Shown here piece by piece: positions 15,716-24,442 of a stretch of 64,000 nucleotides of DNA. The notes under the pieces were generated by a model. That model had not been told where the DNA came from and did no database searches. It saw only the letters and a list, made by a program, of their open reading frames with translations. This DNA comes from JBHJHP01 sp042219825 (GTDB lineage: Bacteria > Bacteroidota > Bacteroidia > Bacteroidales > UBA5342): contig NZ_JBHJHQ010000006.1 in the NCBI RefSeq assembly GCF_042219825.1, forward strand, positions 1-64,000. Reading direction: 5' to 3'. Within the stretch, counting starts at the first letter, position 1. Each line of letters opens with the position of its first letter. The translations under genes were made by a program, and so were the position numbers.

Positions 15716-16285
15716 TTATGCGTTTTTAATAATTGCTGCTATTCGTGAGAAAATATCTTCAACTGAACCAACTCCGTGCACAGGATTGTGTGTTCCTTCA
15801 TTTATATAAAAATCAATAACAGGTGCAGTTTGTTCGTGGTATACGTTTATTCTTTTTTCAATGGTTTCAAGGTTATCGTCAGATCTTCCGGAAGCCTGTC
15901 CACGCTTAAGTAAGCGTTCAATCAGTTCTTGCTTATTTACCTCCAGACTTATCATTGCTGAGACATCTGTATTCCGCTCATTCAGCATTTTCTTTAAAGC
16001 AACAGCCTGGGCCGTTGTTCTAGGAAAACCATCAAATATTACTCCTTTTGCGTTCTTTAATTCATCAAGTTTAGATGCCAGCATTCCAATGATAACATCA
16101 TCAGGAACCAATTGCCCTTCATCAATGTATTGTTTGGCAAGCTTTCCTAACTCGCTCTTATTGGCAATTTCTGCCCTTAATACATCTCCGGTGGAAATAT
16201 GTGCTAATCCAAATTCATTAATAATTTTATCACTCTGTGTCCCTTTTCCTGAACCCGGAGGGCCAAAAATTATAATATTTTTCAT
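15716..16285 (-). CDS. adk: Adenylate kinase
   Basis: 189 residues. P-loop GPPGSGKGTQ (8-17), NMP-binding HISTGDVLRAEI and DGFPRT are all present. The LID is the short form (RGQASGRSDDN) without zinc-binding cysteines, giving the short adenylate kinase type. It catalyses ATP + AMP = 2 ADP in the cytoplasm. It is 3 bp after hpt and 6 bp before obg, so it is clearly in one operon. Confidence 0.97.
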   Translation of the reverse strand: MKNIIIFGPPGSGKGTQSDKIINEFGLAHISTGDVLRAEIANKSELGKLAKQYIDEGQLVPDDVIIGMLASKLDELKNAKGVIFDGFPRTTAQAVALKKMLNERNTDVSAMISLEVNKQELIERLLKRGQASGRSDDNLETIEKRINVYHEQTAPVIDFYINEGTHNPVHGVGSVEDIFSRIAAIIKNA

Positions 16286-16288
16286 TCT

Positions 16289-16828
16289 TCAGTCACTTAT
16301 ATTTTTATAAATATCTCTCAGATTTCTGCCGTGTCCATTATAATCCAATCCATAACCAACAATGAAGTCATTTGGAATACTTAAGCCTATATAATCAAGG
16401 GGAATATCCTTTTTATAGGCTTCGGGTTTTAGAAGAAGAGTGGCAATCTTAACTTCAGCTACACCTAACTCATTCAGTTTTTCAACGATCAACCCCATGG
16501 TGTTACCTGAATCCACAATGTCTTCCACAATTACTATTGTACGTCCCTTAAGTGTTTCATTAAAGCCGATAAGTTCTTTTACTATTCCTGAAGATTTTGT
16601 TCCCTGATATGAAGCCATTTTTACAAAACTTACTTCACAAGGAAGAGAAATTTCTTTTAGTAAGTCGGCTGCAAACATGAACGATCCATTGAGAATGCAA
16701 ACAAAAATCGGCGTTTTATCTTTAAGGTCTTCATTGATCTTCATAGCCAGCCTTCGTATTGAAGCTCTTATTTCTTCGTGAAGGATTGAAATTTCGAATG
16801 TTTTGTCGTGAATTTGTATTTGTTGCAT
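16289..16828 (-). CDS. hpt: Hypoxanthine phosphoribosyltransferase
   Basis: 179 residues, standard size. The PRPP-binding motif is VIVEDIVDSGNTM (about 97-109), and the N-terminal ILNGSFMFAADL loop fits the purine PRTase group. It salvages hypoxanthine and guanine to IMP and GMP. It is the first gene of the operon hpt-adk-obg, with a good promoter at 16858-16887. Confidence 0.95.
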   Translation of the reverse strand: MQQIQIHDKTFEISILHEEIRASIRRLAMKINEDLKDKTPIFVCILNGSFMFAADLLKEISLPCEVSFVKMASYQGTKSSGIVKELIGFNETLKGRTIVIVEDIVDSGNTMGLIVEKLNELGVAEVKIATLLLKPEAYKKDIPLDYIGLSIPNDFIVGYGLDYNGHGRNLRDIYKNISD

Positions 16829-16857
16829 GTTCTTATAACGTATGTGTTCTAAGCCGA

Positions 16858-16887
16858 CAAATTTAAACTAAAAAGTTTGTTACCCAA
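16858..16887 (-). promoter_or_regulatory. Promoter of the hpt-adk-obg operon
   Basis: On the minus strand TTG (16885-16887), a 19-nt spacer and TAAATTTG (16858-16865), about 30 nt ahead of the hpt ATG at 16828. Confidence 0.6.
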
Positions 16888-16997
16888 AGCAAAATTTAGC
16901 AACATCGTCTGAAGAACCCATACTAAAATATTACTCTAAGGTAAAGTTTTTCTGTTCAATGGAATAAAATGATATATTTGGTTGTCTTAAATAAGAA

Positions 16998-17570
16998 ATG
17001 GAATCAGTTTTGCAAAGCAATATTTCTGATATAGATTTACTCCAAAGGGTAAAAAACGGCGATCAGTATGCATATACATTGATCGTAGAACGCTATAGAA
17101 GACAGGTTGCGAAAACAGTCTTTGGTATGTTGGGGGATACAGCCGAGGTCGATGATGTAGGACAGGATGTATTTATAAGGTTCTATCATTCCATTGACGG
17201 ATTCCGGGGTGAGAGTAGTCTGGGGACTTATCTGACACGAATTGCTATTAATTTGTCTTTGAACGAGCTAAAAAAAAGAAAACGCAAGGCTTTTTTCTTT
17301 TTTCAGAAAAGTGATGGTTCACACATGGAAATTGATGTGGAAGATGAAACCAGGATGGATGAGGAAAATGATAATAACGAACTCGTTGAAAAAGCACTTT
17401 CGGAACTTGAGCCCAAATTCAGATCTGTGGTGGTTTTGAGGTTAATACAAGGCTATTCAACCAAAGAAACTGCTGAAATGTTAGATTTACCTCAGGGGAC
17501 TGTGCTTAGCCGTTTGGCCAGAGCACAGGATAAATTAAAAGAGGTTATAAAAGACTTAATGATAGTGTGA
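16998..17570 (+). CDS. ECF-type sigma factor (stress operon)
   Basis: 190 residues. Region 2 (about 25-95) includes DVGQDVFIRFYHSIDGFRGE and the aromatic LGTYLTRIAINLSLNELKKR helix. Region 4 (about 130-185) has FRSVVVLRLIQGYSTKETAE and LPQGTVLSRL. It overlaps by one base a small membrane protein that is probably its anti-sigma factor, followed by a Spy-like protein. Together they look like an envelope-stress unit in the manner of sigma-E type systems. A -7 match TATATTTG (16973-16980) lies 18 bp upstream of the ATG. Confidence 0.94.
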   Translation: MESVLQSNISDIDLLQRVKNGDQYAYTLIVERYRRQVAKTVFGMLGDTAEVDDVGQDVFIRFYHSIDGFRGESSLGTYLTRIAINLSLNELKKRKRKAFFFFQKSDGSHMEIDVEDETRMDEENDNNELVEKALSELEPKFRSVVVLRLIQGYSTKETAEMLDLPQGTVLSRLARAQDKLKEVIKDLMIV

Positions 17571-17863
17571 TGAAAAAGAACAGTGAAAATTTAGATGTCC
17601 TTTTTAAAAATTACGATCGTGATTTTAAGCCGTTTTTTGAAACCAGGCTTAAAGCCAGATTTGAAAAGGACAACAAAGAAGCGCGCTATGAAATGGTTTA
17701 CAACCGTTTTTTTAAACGTATTGTGTATTCCGGTTTTATTGCAATTGCAGCCATTCTGCTTGCTTTGTTTGTTATGAATGGAAGTCTGGGTGTGGATTCA
17801 TTAATCGGAGTTAAAGATCTTTCAGTTGAGAACTCTCTTGTATTGTCTTTAGCTGATTTATAA
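17570..17863 (+). CDS. Small single-pass membrane protein, probable anti-sigma factor
   Basis: 97 residues from the ATG that shares one base with the sigma stop. The N-terminal cytoplasmic part (about 1-45) is charged and helical (FKNYDRDFKPFFETRLKARF), followed by one membrane segment (about 50-67, FIAIAAILLALFVM) and a short periplasmic tail. Position and topology fit an anti-sigma factor that holds the sigma factor at the membrane. There is no zinc-binding HX3CX2C motif, so it is not a classical ZAS protein. Function by context only. Confidence 0.65.
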   Translation: MKKNSENLDVLFKNYDRDFKPFFETRLKARFEKDNKEARYEMVYNRFFKRIVYSGFIAIAAILLALFVMNGSLGVDSLIGVKDLSVENSLVLSLADL

Positions 17864-17872
17864 AATATTGAT

Positions 17873-18346
17873 ATGAAACTAAAAGTTGTTATTCAATTAG
17901 TTATAGTTCTTGTCCTTGGCTTTTTTATCGGTTTTTTAACAAACAGCAGTATTGTTTCGAAAAAGATAAAGAACTATTCATGGCGAAGGGGAGAAGTAGT
18001 TTTCTGGACGCGGACCCTGGATGAGATCCATGCGACACAGGAACAGAAGGATGAGATAATGCCCATTGTTTTCAAATATTCCGATAAAGGTCATCAGGTT
18101 ATGCGGGATGCGATGAAGGAAATCGAACCGTTATGGGAAGAAATGGAGGAAGAGATTGCTCCAATTCTGACTCAGGATCAGTTGAAAGTTGTTGAGGCGA
18201 TTAAAAAACGAAGAATTGAAAGATTCCGAGACCGGACTAAAAATCAGGGACGCAATGACAGGTGGAGGAATGCTAAACGTGACAGTACAAATATGCGTAA
18301 TGGACAACAGGGCCCGCCACCACCGCCTCCTTCACCGGAAGAATAA
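17873..18346 (+). CDS. Spy/CpxP-like periplasmic protein
   Basis: 157 residues with an uncleaved or signal-like N-terminal hydrophobic segment (about 5-24). The rest is mostly charged helix with an LTXXQ-like repeat area (IHATQEQKDEIMPIVFKYSD and ILTQDQLKVVEAIKKRR), as in Spy/CpxP chaperones and heavy-metal sensor proteins. The C-terminus is basic then ends in a run of six prolines. It lies 9 bp after the small membrane protein, so it belongs to the sigma operon and could be its periplasmic stress sensor. It abuts the convergent gene at 18347 with no gap. Confidence 0.72.
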   Translation: MKLKVVIQLVIVLVLGFFIGFLTNSSIVSKKIKNYSWRRGEVVFWTRTLDEIHATQEQKDEIMPIVFKYSDKGHQVMRDAMKEIEPLWEEMEEEIAPILTQDQLKVVEAIKKRRIERFRDRTKNQGRNDRWRNAKRDSTNMRNGQQGPPPPPPSPEE

Positions 18347-19555
18347 TCAGTATCCATCCGGATTATTGTAGAAGTCACGAATACCTATTGAAGGCTTGTG
18401 ATCTAACATTTTATGATCAGGAATTATTAATTGTGTAACCGATTTCCCTTTTAGTTTATTTTCAGTTACAAAAGTTTCATTTAAATTAATTGAGCTGAGG
18501 TGATATTTGTCTCCCTGATTATGATACATAATAGTGGCAACGTAGCGGATGTCCTCGCCAAATAAATCATTGTTCCCTTTCACATAGTAGGATTTTCCTA
18601 ATACTGATTTTTTTGTACTGCTACCCTTAATCACACATTTAATAAGTACACCTGCATTTTTCAATATGTACAATTCTCCTTCATAATACTTAATGTAAGC
18701 ATCCTGAGTGGTAATTAAATCCGGCTCCAAATTCTTAAATGCTATGTGTAGCAATGTATCTCCATCATATGGCTCAGAATCCATTAGTTCCAACCGGTAT
18801 TGATATAAATTTGCGTCAGAAAATATACTGGTATGGCTCCTTACAATATCGTATTTAAGCAGTTCGTCCATATTGGTAATACCTGTTTTGTAAGGTTTTA
18901 CGCGGTAGTTTCTGGTGGTATTGCTAAAGGTATAAGTTCTGCTTTTGAATAGCTCAGGTGGTGTCTGCTGGATGTATCCGGAATCATCAGTAATTATTCC
19001 CTGAGATTCGGTAACTCTGTTTAGATTGCCTGCGATATATGTGTTTTTATATTTAAAATTATAGTCAAAGGGACCTGTAATAAAAGTTTCACCCACATTT
19101 TTGATGGTTTTCCTGACATAACCATACAGTACTTTTGATTCAGCTTCAATATTAATACTTATGATTTCGTAGTTGATAGGTTTCAGCTGAATAATAACAT
19201 TCTCAACTTTTTCAAGTTCAGACAGTTTAAATCTTTTAGAAGAAAACCCAATTACAGAAATAAAAATGTTATTGTTTTCCAAATCTACAGGGTATTTCAG
19301 GGAGAAGTTTCCATCGTCATCTGTAGAAGTTCCGGTGAGTGTATTTTCAATTACAATGTTGGCAAATGGTATTCCTTCGCCATTATATTCATTAACGATC
19401 TTTCCTTTTATTTCTTTTTCCTCTGTTTTTTCAAAATTAAAATCCGTTGTTTCAGTTTCCTGAGCAAGGGTTAAAGAGTTTGTAAATAAGGTTGTTATTA
19501 TGAATATTGTGAGAGTTTTAAGTATAAGATCTGCCCTTCTGAATCTGCTTTTCAT
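18347..19555 (-). CDS. Exported protein with carboxypeptidase-like regulatory domain
   Basis: 402 residues with a signal peptide (about 1-31, TNSLTLAQ). Residues 48-130 form a CarboxypepD-reg-like beta-sandwich (EIKGKIVNEYNGEGIPFANI, then GTSTDDDGNFSLKYP). The remaining 270 residues are beta-rich and not assigned. Proteins of this kind in Bacteroidota are surface or periplasmic. The domain normally begins SusC-type receptors, but no plug or barrel follows, so it is a stand-alone protein. Function unknown. Confidence 0.7.
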   Translation of the reverse strand: MKSRFRRADLILKTLTIFIITTLFTNSLTLAQETETTDFNFEKTEEKEIKGKIVNEYNGEGIPFANIVIENTLTGTSTDDDGNFSLKYPVDLENNNIFISVIGFSSKRFKLSELEKVENVIIQLKPINYEIISINIEAESKVLYGYVRKTIKNVGETFITGPFDYNFKYKNTYIAGNLNRVTESQGIITDDSGYIQQTPPELFKSRTYTFSNTTRNYRVKPYKTGITNMDELLKYDIVRSHTSIFSDANLYQYRLELMDSEPYDGDTLLHIAFKNLEPDLITTQDAYIKYYEGELYILKNAGVLIKCVIKGSSTKKSVLGKSYYVKGNNDLFGEDIRYVATIMYHNQGDKYHLSSINLNETFVTENKLKGKSVTQLIIPDHKMLDHKPSIGIRDFYNNPDGY

Positions 19556-19605
19556 GAAGTTGTTTTTTTATCTATATTTGGGGTAAAATTAGAAAAAAAA
19601 ACTAC

Positions 19606-20328
19606 ATGAAAAATATACTGGGGGTAAGCTTCTTGATCTTTATAGTTTTGTTGGCTGGTAGCTGTGTCTCAAAGAAAAAATATCTTGCAATGGAAACATT
19701 AAAGAACCAGTATGTGAAGCAGGCAACCAATCTACAAAAGGAGAATGATGAGTTGAAGGATAATCTTACAAGTGCAGAAAAGGAATTTGACGAATTTAAT
19801 CAGAATCTCAGATACAGTAATTCGGTTAAGGATGGGGATATTGCAGAAGTTACCCAACAGTTAAAGGATATGGAAGAAAACTTTAACAGAGCCCAGTCAG
19901 AGCTGTCCAGAACCCAGGATTTATATAAGGATCAGCGTTTTTATAATACACAGGCAAGCAATGAAATTACGCGTCTTGAGTTTGCCATTGAACAATTGAA
20001 ACGTGATACTGTAAGTTTAAATTACTCCCTTAAGCTGGCCAAACAGAAAAATGATCAGGTGCAGAAGCGGTTGATGGAACGTGTGGATCAGTTAAATGAA
20101 AAGAACAGCGATATTGCAAAATTGCAGAATGAGATGGCTGCAAAAGATGAAGCTATTAAGGAGGTTGAAAATCAGCTTACAGAGCAAAAAGCTAAGATTG
20201 ATGCCATTAATACAGCCTTTATTGAACTAAGGAAAGATATGCTAAGAGCAAAAGCCAGCAATACGATTATTGATCCGGGTACCGATCCGAATGTCGCAAA
20301 AATAAGTAAGGCACTTGGGCACTATTAA
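19606..20328 (+). CDS. Coiled-coil lipoprotein
   Basis: 240 residues. A lipoprotein signal ends at LLAGSC (Cys20). Residues 25-215 are almost entirely heptad-patterned charged helix (for example LQKENDELKDNLTSAEKEFD), so a long coiled coil anchored to a membrane by lipid. The N-terminal part looks like the coiled stalk of OmpA-type lipoproteins, but no OmpA peptidoglycan-binding domain follows. A -7 TATATTTG is at 19573-19580. Its last four bases overlap the convergent HAD gene. Confidence 0.75.
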   Translation: MKNILGVSFLIFIVLLAGSCVSKKKYLAMETLKNQYVKQATNLQKENDELKDNLTSAEKEFDEFNQNLRYSNSVKDGDIAEVTQQLKDMEENFNRAQSELSRTQDLYKDQRFYNTQASNEITRLEFAIEQLKRDTVSLNYSLKLAKQKNDQVQKRLMERVDQLNEKNSDIAKLQNEMAAKDEAIKEVENQLTEQKAKIDAINTAFIELRKDMLRAKASNTIIDPGTDPNVAKISKALGHY

Positions 20329-20999
20329 TTAAATTTTTTCATCAGCCAGTCTTGCATATCAGCTGAATTTTCAAATACCTTATCAGCACCGGCACTGGTT
20401 AATGCTTCATTTTTAAGTTTACCGGTATTAATCGCCAGGGTGTAAATTCCTGCTGCTTTTGATGATTTTACTCCCAACGGCGAATTCTCAATTACAATTG
20501 TTTCGTTAGCATTGCAACCGGTTAATTGCAGTGCTTTAAGATATGGTTCCGGATCCGGTTTCCCCCTTTTTACATCCTCACCTGTAACAAAGGAATCATT
20601 AAACCTGTTGTTGTAGTTGTGGTTAATATATTCGATTAATGATTTCTGTGAAGAACCGGTTACCACGCATAACTGAAAATTCTTTTGATGCAGGTATTCC
20701 ACAATTTCAGGCATGCCTTCCATTAATTTGGCTGTGCCCATGGTATTCATGATTTCAGTTTTTTTGCTATACAGTTCTTCGATAGTGTTTTTGTCAGGGG
20801 TTTTATTAAGTATGTCGCTGAAGACCTCCACGATTGTTTCTCTGCCAGGTCTGCCTTCATTCATATAAATCATTTCTGTAGGATAATCCACACCGATTGA
20901 TTTAAATGTTTCTTTCCAGGACATTTCGTGCAAAGGCATTGAATCATAGAGAACGCCATCCATATCGAAAAGAAAAGCCTTTATTTTTTTTGCGATCAT
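20325..20999 (-). CDS. HAD-superfamily hydrolase, beta-phosphoglucomutase-like
   Basis: 224 residues, the usual length of subfamily IA. Motif I is FLFDMDGVLYDS (nucleophile and acid Asp), motif II is VVTGSS, and motif III/IV GKPDPEPYLKAL and VIENSPLGVKSSKAAG. The cap is helical (about 17-85). Such enzymes dephosphorylate sugar phosphates or isomerise beta-glucose-1-phosphate. The acidic pair after motif IV (usually ED) reads EN here, so details may differ. It is 30 bp after the outer-membrane gene on the same strand. Confidence 0.88.
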   Translation of the reverse strand: MIAKKIKAFLFDMDGVLYDSMPLHEMSWKETFKSIGVDYPTEMIYMNEGRPGRETIVEVFSDILNKTPDKNTIEELYSKKTEIMNTMGTAKLMEGMPEIVEYLHQKNFQLCVVTGSSQKSLIEYINHNYNNRFNDSFVTGEDVKRGKPDPEPYLKALQLTGCNANETIVIENSPLGVKSSKAAGIYTLAINTGKLKNEALTSAGADKVFENSADMQDWLMKKFN

Positions 21000-21029
21000 A
21001 GTAAAACCTGATTAAATACAATGTAATGT

Positions 21030-21785
21030 TTAAAAGGAGTAATTAAACGAATTGTTTACTGTGTAATAGAGATTATCAACTCCGCTCGGCGTAATAGAGT
21101 CATAGTCAATTTTAAAAAACAGGTTGAAGGAGAAATTTTTTCTGATATCTATTTTTAGACGTGATTCACTCCAGATGCGGTAATCTTCCGGATCGGAATA
21201 ATCCGGTTCATAATAAGTGCTGTGTTGTAGTCTGGTATTTTCTGTCATTTGCCAGCTAAAACTAAGGAGTGAGCTGAATTTAACCAGACTTTTCCTGTTT
21301 TGAATATTTGAACTTTCGTACAGCTCATTCAAATAGATAGTGTAGGCTACAAGGCTTAGTGAGAATTTTTGCGATGAGGCAATCTTAAACCTGGGGCCTC
21401 CTCCCAGAATATTTCTGTATTTTAAGCGTTGAACACCATTGTAATCATACTGATAAATGGCTTCTGCAGAAATAAATTTTTCAGGAACCATAAAATTATA
21501 AATTACGCCGAAGTGTCCCTTGTTTATGTTTTTTTCCTTATCTACCTGATCCAGAACAATATCACCAAACACCATGTAAGTATTTAAACTATCATTATAC
21601 TGCAGTTTCATTCTGGATCCATTCTGAACAATGTTTTTATTGTTATGCGTAAAATTTAACGAATAGCTTAATTCTCCCTGAAAGCCTCTGACCGGATTCT
21701 TTGACCGACGCTCATCCAGACTGATGATTTGGGAAAATGAGTTTATTGTGATGAAAAAGATGATAACTGATATTAAAAATCGCAT
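21030..21785 (-). CDS. DUF481-like outer-membrane protein
   Basis: 251 residues with a signal peptide (1-18, TINSFSQ). The mature part is made of amphipathic beta strands (GFQGELSYSLNFTHNNKNIV, FGVIYNFMVPEKFISAEAIY) ending in Phe (NNSFNYSF), which fits a beta-barrel of the DUF481/YdiY type. Function in the envelope is unknown. A -7 match (TATTTTTG on the minus strand) is at 21809-21816. The HAD gene follows 30 bp downstream. Confidence 0.75.
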   Translation of the reverse strand: MRFLISVIIFFITINSFSQIISLDERRSKNPVRGFQGELSYSLNFTHNNKNIVQNGSRMKLQYNDSLNTYMVFGDIVLDQVDKEKNINKGHFGVIYNFMVPEKFISAEAIYQYDYNGVQRLKYRNILGGGPRFKIASSQKFSLSLVAYTIYLNELYESSNIQNRKSLVKFSSLLSFSWQMTENTRLQHSTYYEPDYSDPEDYRIWSESRLKIDIRKNFSFNLFFKIDYDSITPSGVDNLYYTVNNSFNYSF

Positions 21786-21841
21786 AATACAAGCATAATT
21801 ACAGGGGACAAAAATAAAAAAAGAAATGAAAGCGTCTAAAA

Positions 21842-21872
21842 TTGCAATTATTCGTTTGCATGATTATCTTTG
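21842..21872 (+). promoter_or_regulatory. Promoter of the aminotransferase gene
   Basis: TTG (21842-21844), a 20-nt spacer and TATCTTTG (21865-21872). The start codon at 21917 is about 38 nt after the predicted start of transcription. Confidence 0.6.
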
Positions 21873-21916
21873 CTCGCTATTAAAAAACTGATAAAAATCA
21901 GGGTTAGAACGTTTTT

Positions 21917-23116
21917 ATGCCAATAATTTCAGACAGAGGAATACGTATGCCGAAGTCCCCGATTCGTAAATTGGGGCCTCTTTCAGATCAGGCAAAATCG
22001 GAGGGTGTAAAGGTTTATCACCTTAATATCGGACAGCCTGATTTACCTTCGCCACCCGAAGCATTAGAAGCTATTCGGAATATCCAGCGTACTGTGCTGG
22101 AATATTCACCCAGTGAAGGATATTTGAGCTATCGTAAAAAGCTGGCGGAATATTACCATACCTTTAATATTGATGTTACAGCCGAAGATATTATCGTAAC
22201 AACTGGTGGAAGTGAGGCAGTTACATTTGCATTCATGTCGTGTCTTGATCCGGGAGATGAAATTATTGTTCCTGAACCATCATATGCCAATTATACTGCG
22301 TTTGCCATTGCTGCCGGAGCTATCATAAAAACCATTCCATCGCACATAGAGGATGGATTTGCCTTGCCACCGGTTGAAAAGTTTGAAGAGTTGATAACCG
22401 ACAGGACCAAGGGAATTATGATTTGTAATCCGAATAATCCAACGGGTTACCTTTATACGCAAAAAGAGCTGGACAGCATCAGGGATCTGGTAAAGAAATA
22501 TGATTTATTCCTGTTTTCAGATGAGGTTTACCGTGAGTTCTGTTATACAGGTGCTCCTTATATATCAGCTTTTCATCTTGAAGGAATTGAAGATAATGTG
22601 ATTCTGTTCGATTCTGTTTCCAAACGTTACAGTGAATGTGGGATCCGGATTGGTGCTTTGGTATCAAAAAATAAGGCTGTTAAGGATAATGTAATTAAAT
22701 TTTGCCAGGCCAGGCTAAGTCCTCCATTGATTGGTCAAATAGCCGGAGAGGCTTCCCTTGGAACATCTCAGGAGTACATGCTGAATGTTTATAATCAGTA
22801 TGTGGAACGGCGAAAATTTCTGGTTGACCGTCTGAACCGGATTAATGGCGTGTATTGTCCGATTCCAATGGGTGCATTTTATTGTGTGGCACGTTTACCG
22901 ATTGATGATGCTGATCGCTTTTGCGCATGGCTGCTAAGTGATTACAGGCTAAACAATGAAACCATTTTTATGGCACCAATGTCCGGCTTTTACACCACAC
23001 CGGATCTTGGCAGAGATGAGGTGAGGATAGCTTATGTGCTGAATAAGGAAGATTTACGCAAAAGTGTAATTATACTTGAGGAAGCTTTAAAAGTTTATCC
23101 GGGAAGAACAATTTAG
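21917..23116 (+). CDS. PLP-dependent aminotransferase (class I/II)
   Basis: 399 residues, full length. PLP-binding signatures: NPNNPTGYLY (about 172-181), the YRE/D segment LFSDEVYREF, and SVSKRYSECGIRIG with the Schiff-base Lys (about 236-239). The N-terminus includes VYHLNIGQPDLPSPPEAL. It resembles aspartate or aromatic aminotransferases of the AspB group, with 2-oxoglutarate probably the amino acceptor. The specific amino acid cannot be told here. Own promoter and terminator (23139-23170). Confidence 0.93.
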   Translation: MPIISDRGIRMPKSPIRKLGPLSDQAKSEGVKVYHLNIGQPDLPSPPEALEAIRNIQRTVLEYSPSEGYLSYRKKLAEYYHTFNIDVTAEDIIVTTGGSEAVTFAFMSCLDPGDEIIVPEPSYANYTAFAIAAGAIIKTIPSHIEDGFALPPVEKFEELITDRTKGIMICNPNNPTGYLYTQKELDSIRDLVKKYDLFLFSDEVYREFCYTGAPYISAFHLEGIEDNVILFDSVSKRYSECGIRIGALVSKNKAVKDNVIKFCQARLSPPLIGQIAGEASLGTSQEYMLNVYNQYVERRKFLVDRLNRINGVYCPIPMGAFYCVARLPIDDADRFCAWLLSDYRLNNETIFMAPMSGFYTTPDLGRDEVRIAYVLNKEDLRKSVIILEEALKVYPGRTI

Positions 23117-23138
23117 AAAACACTTAACATTTTATATG

Positions 23139-23170
23139 AGGCGCTGCATTTTAAACAGCGTCTTTTTTTT
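23139..23170 (+). terminator. Intrinsic terminator after the aminotransferase gene
   Basis: AGGCGCTG pairs with CAGCGTCT (one G-T pair), followed by eight T. It is directly followed by the -7 element of the next gene. Confidence 0.8.
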
Positions 23171-23171
23171 C

Positions 23172-23179
23172 TACATTTG
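23172..23179 (+). promoter_or_regulatory. -7 element directly ahead of the permease gene
   Basis: TACATTTG matches the consensus. It overlaps the in-frame GTG at 23179. Transcription would start near 23186, so that GTG would not be in the messenger, which supports the TTG at 23197 and a very short leader. Confidence 0.45.
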
Positions 23180-23196
23180 TGAAAATTCATTCAGCG

Positions 23197-24441
23197 TTGA
23201 ATCTCGAGTATTTTATAGCAAAACACATATATAAAGGTAATTCGGAAAGCACAAGGTTTTCGGGGCCTGCTGTAAAAGTAGCTATTGCAGGAATTGCGCT
23301 TGGCCTTGCTGTAATGATTATTGCAGTAGCGATTGTTACCGGTTTTAAAAAAGAAATCCGCGAAAAGGTCATTGGATTCGGTTCACACATTCGTATTTCA
23401 AACTTCGATAATAACAACAGTTTTGAAACTGTTCCCATCCGCGTGGATTCTTCATTCGTTAAGTCCCTGTATGGTATTAAGGGAATTAAAAAGGTACAAT
23501 CATATGCCACTAAACCCGGAATAATAAAGCATGGTGATGCTGTTCAGGGCGTTATTCTGAAAGGATTTGATAAGGACTTTGATCATACGTTTATCGATCA
23601 GAACCTGATCAGTGGAAAACCGGTTCAGTTTGGAAGTGGTGTGCGGAATGACAGTGTGATGATCTCCGAACGTCTGGCTAAGATGATGCATCTGAAACTG
23701 GGGGATAAATTCAATACGTTCTTTTTTCAGGACAAGATAAGAGCCCGTAGTTTTTATGTGAAAGGTATATTCAGAACCAATTTCCCTGAGTTCGACAAAT
23801 TATTTGTTCTGGTTGATATCCGGCATATAAAGAAATTAAATAACTGGGACGATGATCAGGTGAGCGGTTTTGAGATTATAATCGACGATTTCGACCATTT
23901 GGATCAGATTGGAAGGGAAGTTTTTCTGAAAACGGCTAATAAATTCGATGACAAAGGTTCTTCATTGCTTTCACGCACCATTAAAGAGTTGCATCCCGAT
24001 ATTTTTGGATGGCTCGATTTACTGGATATGAATGTTTGGATCATTCTTGCTTTAATGCTTACTGTTGCATCCTTTAATATGATTTCGGGAGTGCTGATTC
24101 TGATCCTGGAACGCACCAGCACTATTGGATTGCTTAAATCTCTTGGTGCCAGAAACTGGTCCATACGAAAGATCTTTTTATACAATGCTGCTTTCCTTAT
24201 TTTAAAGGGTTTATTGTGGGGCAACGTGATTGGAGTTTTACTTTGTTTAGCACAATACTATTTCCAGTTTATCCCGCTTGATCCACATAGTTATTATGTT
24301 GACACGGTTCCGATTAATTTAAAACTGTGGCATGTTCTGGCTTTAAATGCCGGTTCAATGCTTATGATTGTTCTGATGATGGTACTACCTTCCTATATTA
24401 TAACGCGTATTAATCCCTCAAAATCCATGAAATTTGAGTGA
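23197..24441 (+). CDS. FtsX/LolC-type ABC transporter permease
   Basis: About 414 residues. One membrane helix near the N-terminus (VAIAGIALGLAVMIIAVAIV), a periplasmic domain (about 45-260) and three C-terminal helices (about 275-400, including ASFNMISGVLILILERTSTI and GLLKSLGARNWSIR). This MacB/LolCE layout fits lipoprotein release or another cell-envelope ABC exporter. The start is the TTG at 23197 (MNLEYFIAKHI), the usual N-terminus in this family; an in-frame GTG at 23179 overlaps the -7 promoter element. The NUDIX gene follows by one base. No ATPase gene is nearby. Confidence 0.9.
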   Translation: MNLEYFIAKHIYKGNSESTRFSGPAVKVAIAGIALGLAVMIIAVAIVTGFKKEIREKVIGFGSHIRISNFDNNNSFETVPIRVDSSFVKSLYGIKGIKKVQSYATKPGIIKHGDAVQGVILKGFDKDFDHTFIDQNLISGKPVQFGSGVRNDSVMISERLAKMMHLKLGDKFNTFFFQDKIRARSFYVKGIFRTNFPEFDKLFVLVDIRHIKKLNNWDDDQVSGFEIIIDDFDHLDQIGREVFLKTANKFDDKGSSLLSRTIKELHPDIFGWLDLLDMNVWIILALMLTVASFNMISGVLILILERTSTIGLLKSLGARNWSIRKIFLYNAAFLILKGLLWGNVIGVLLCLAQYYFQFIPLDPHSYYVDTVPINLKLWHVLALNAGSMLMIVLMMVLPSYIITRINPSKSMKFE

Positions 24442-24442
24442 T

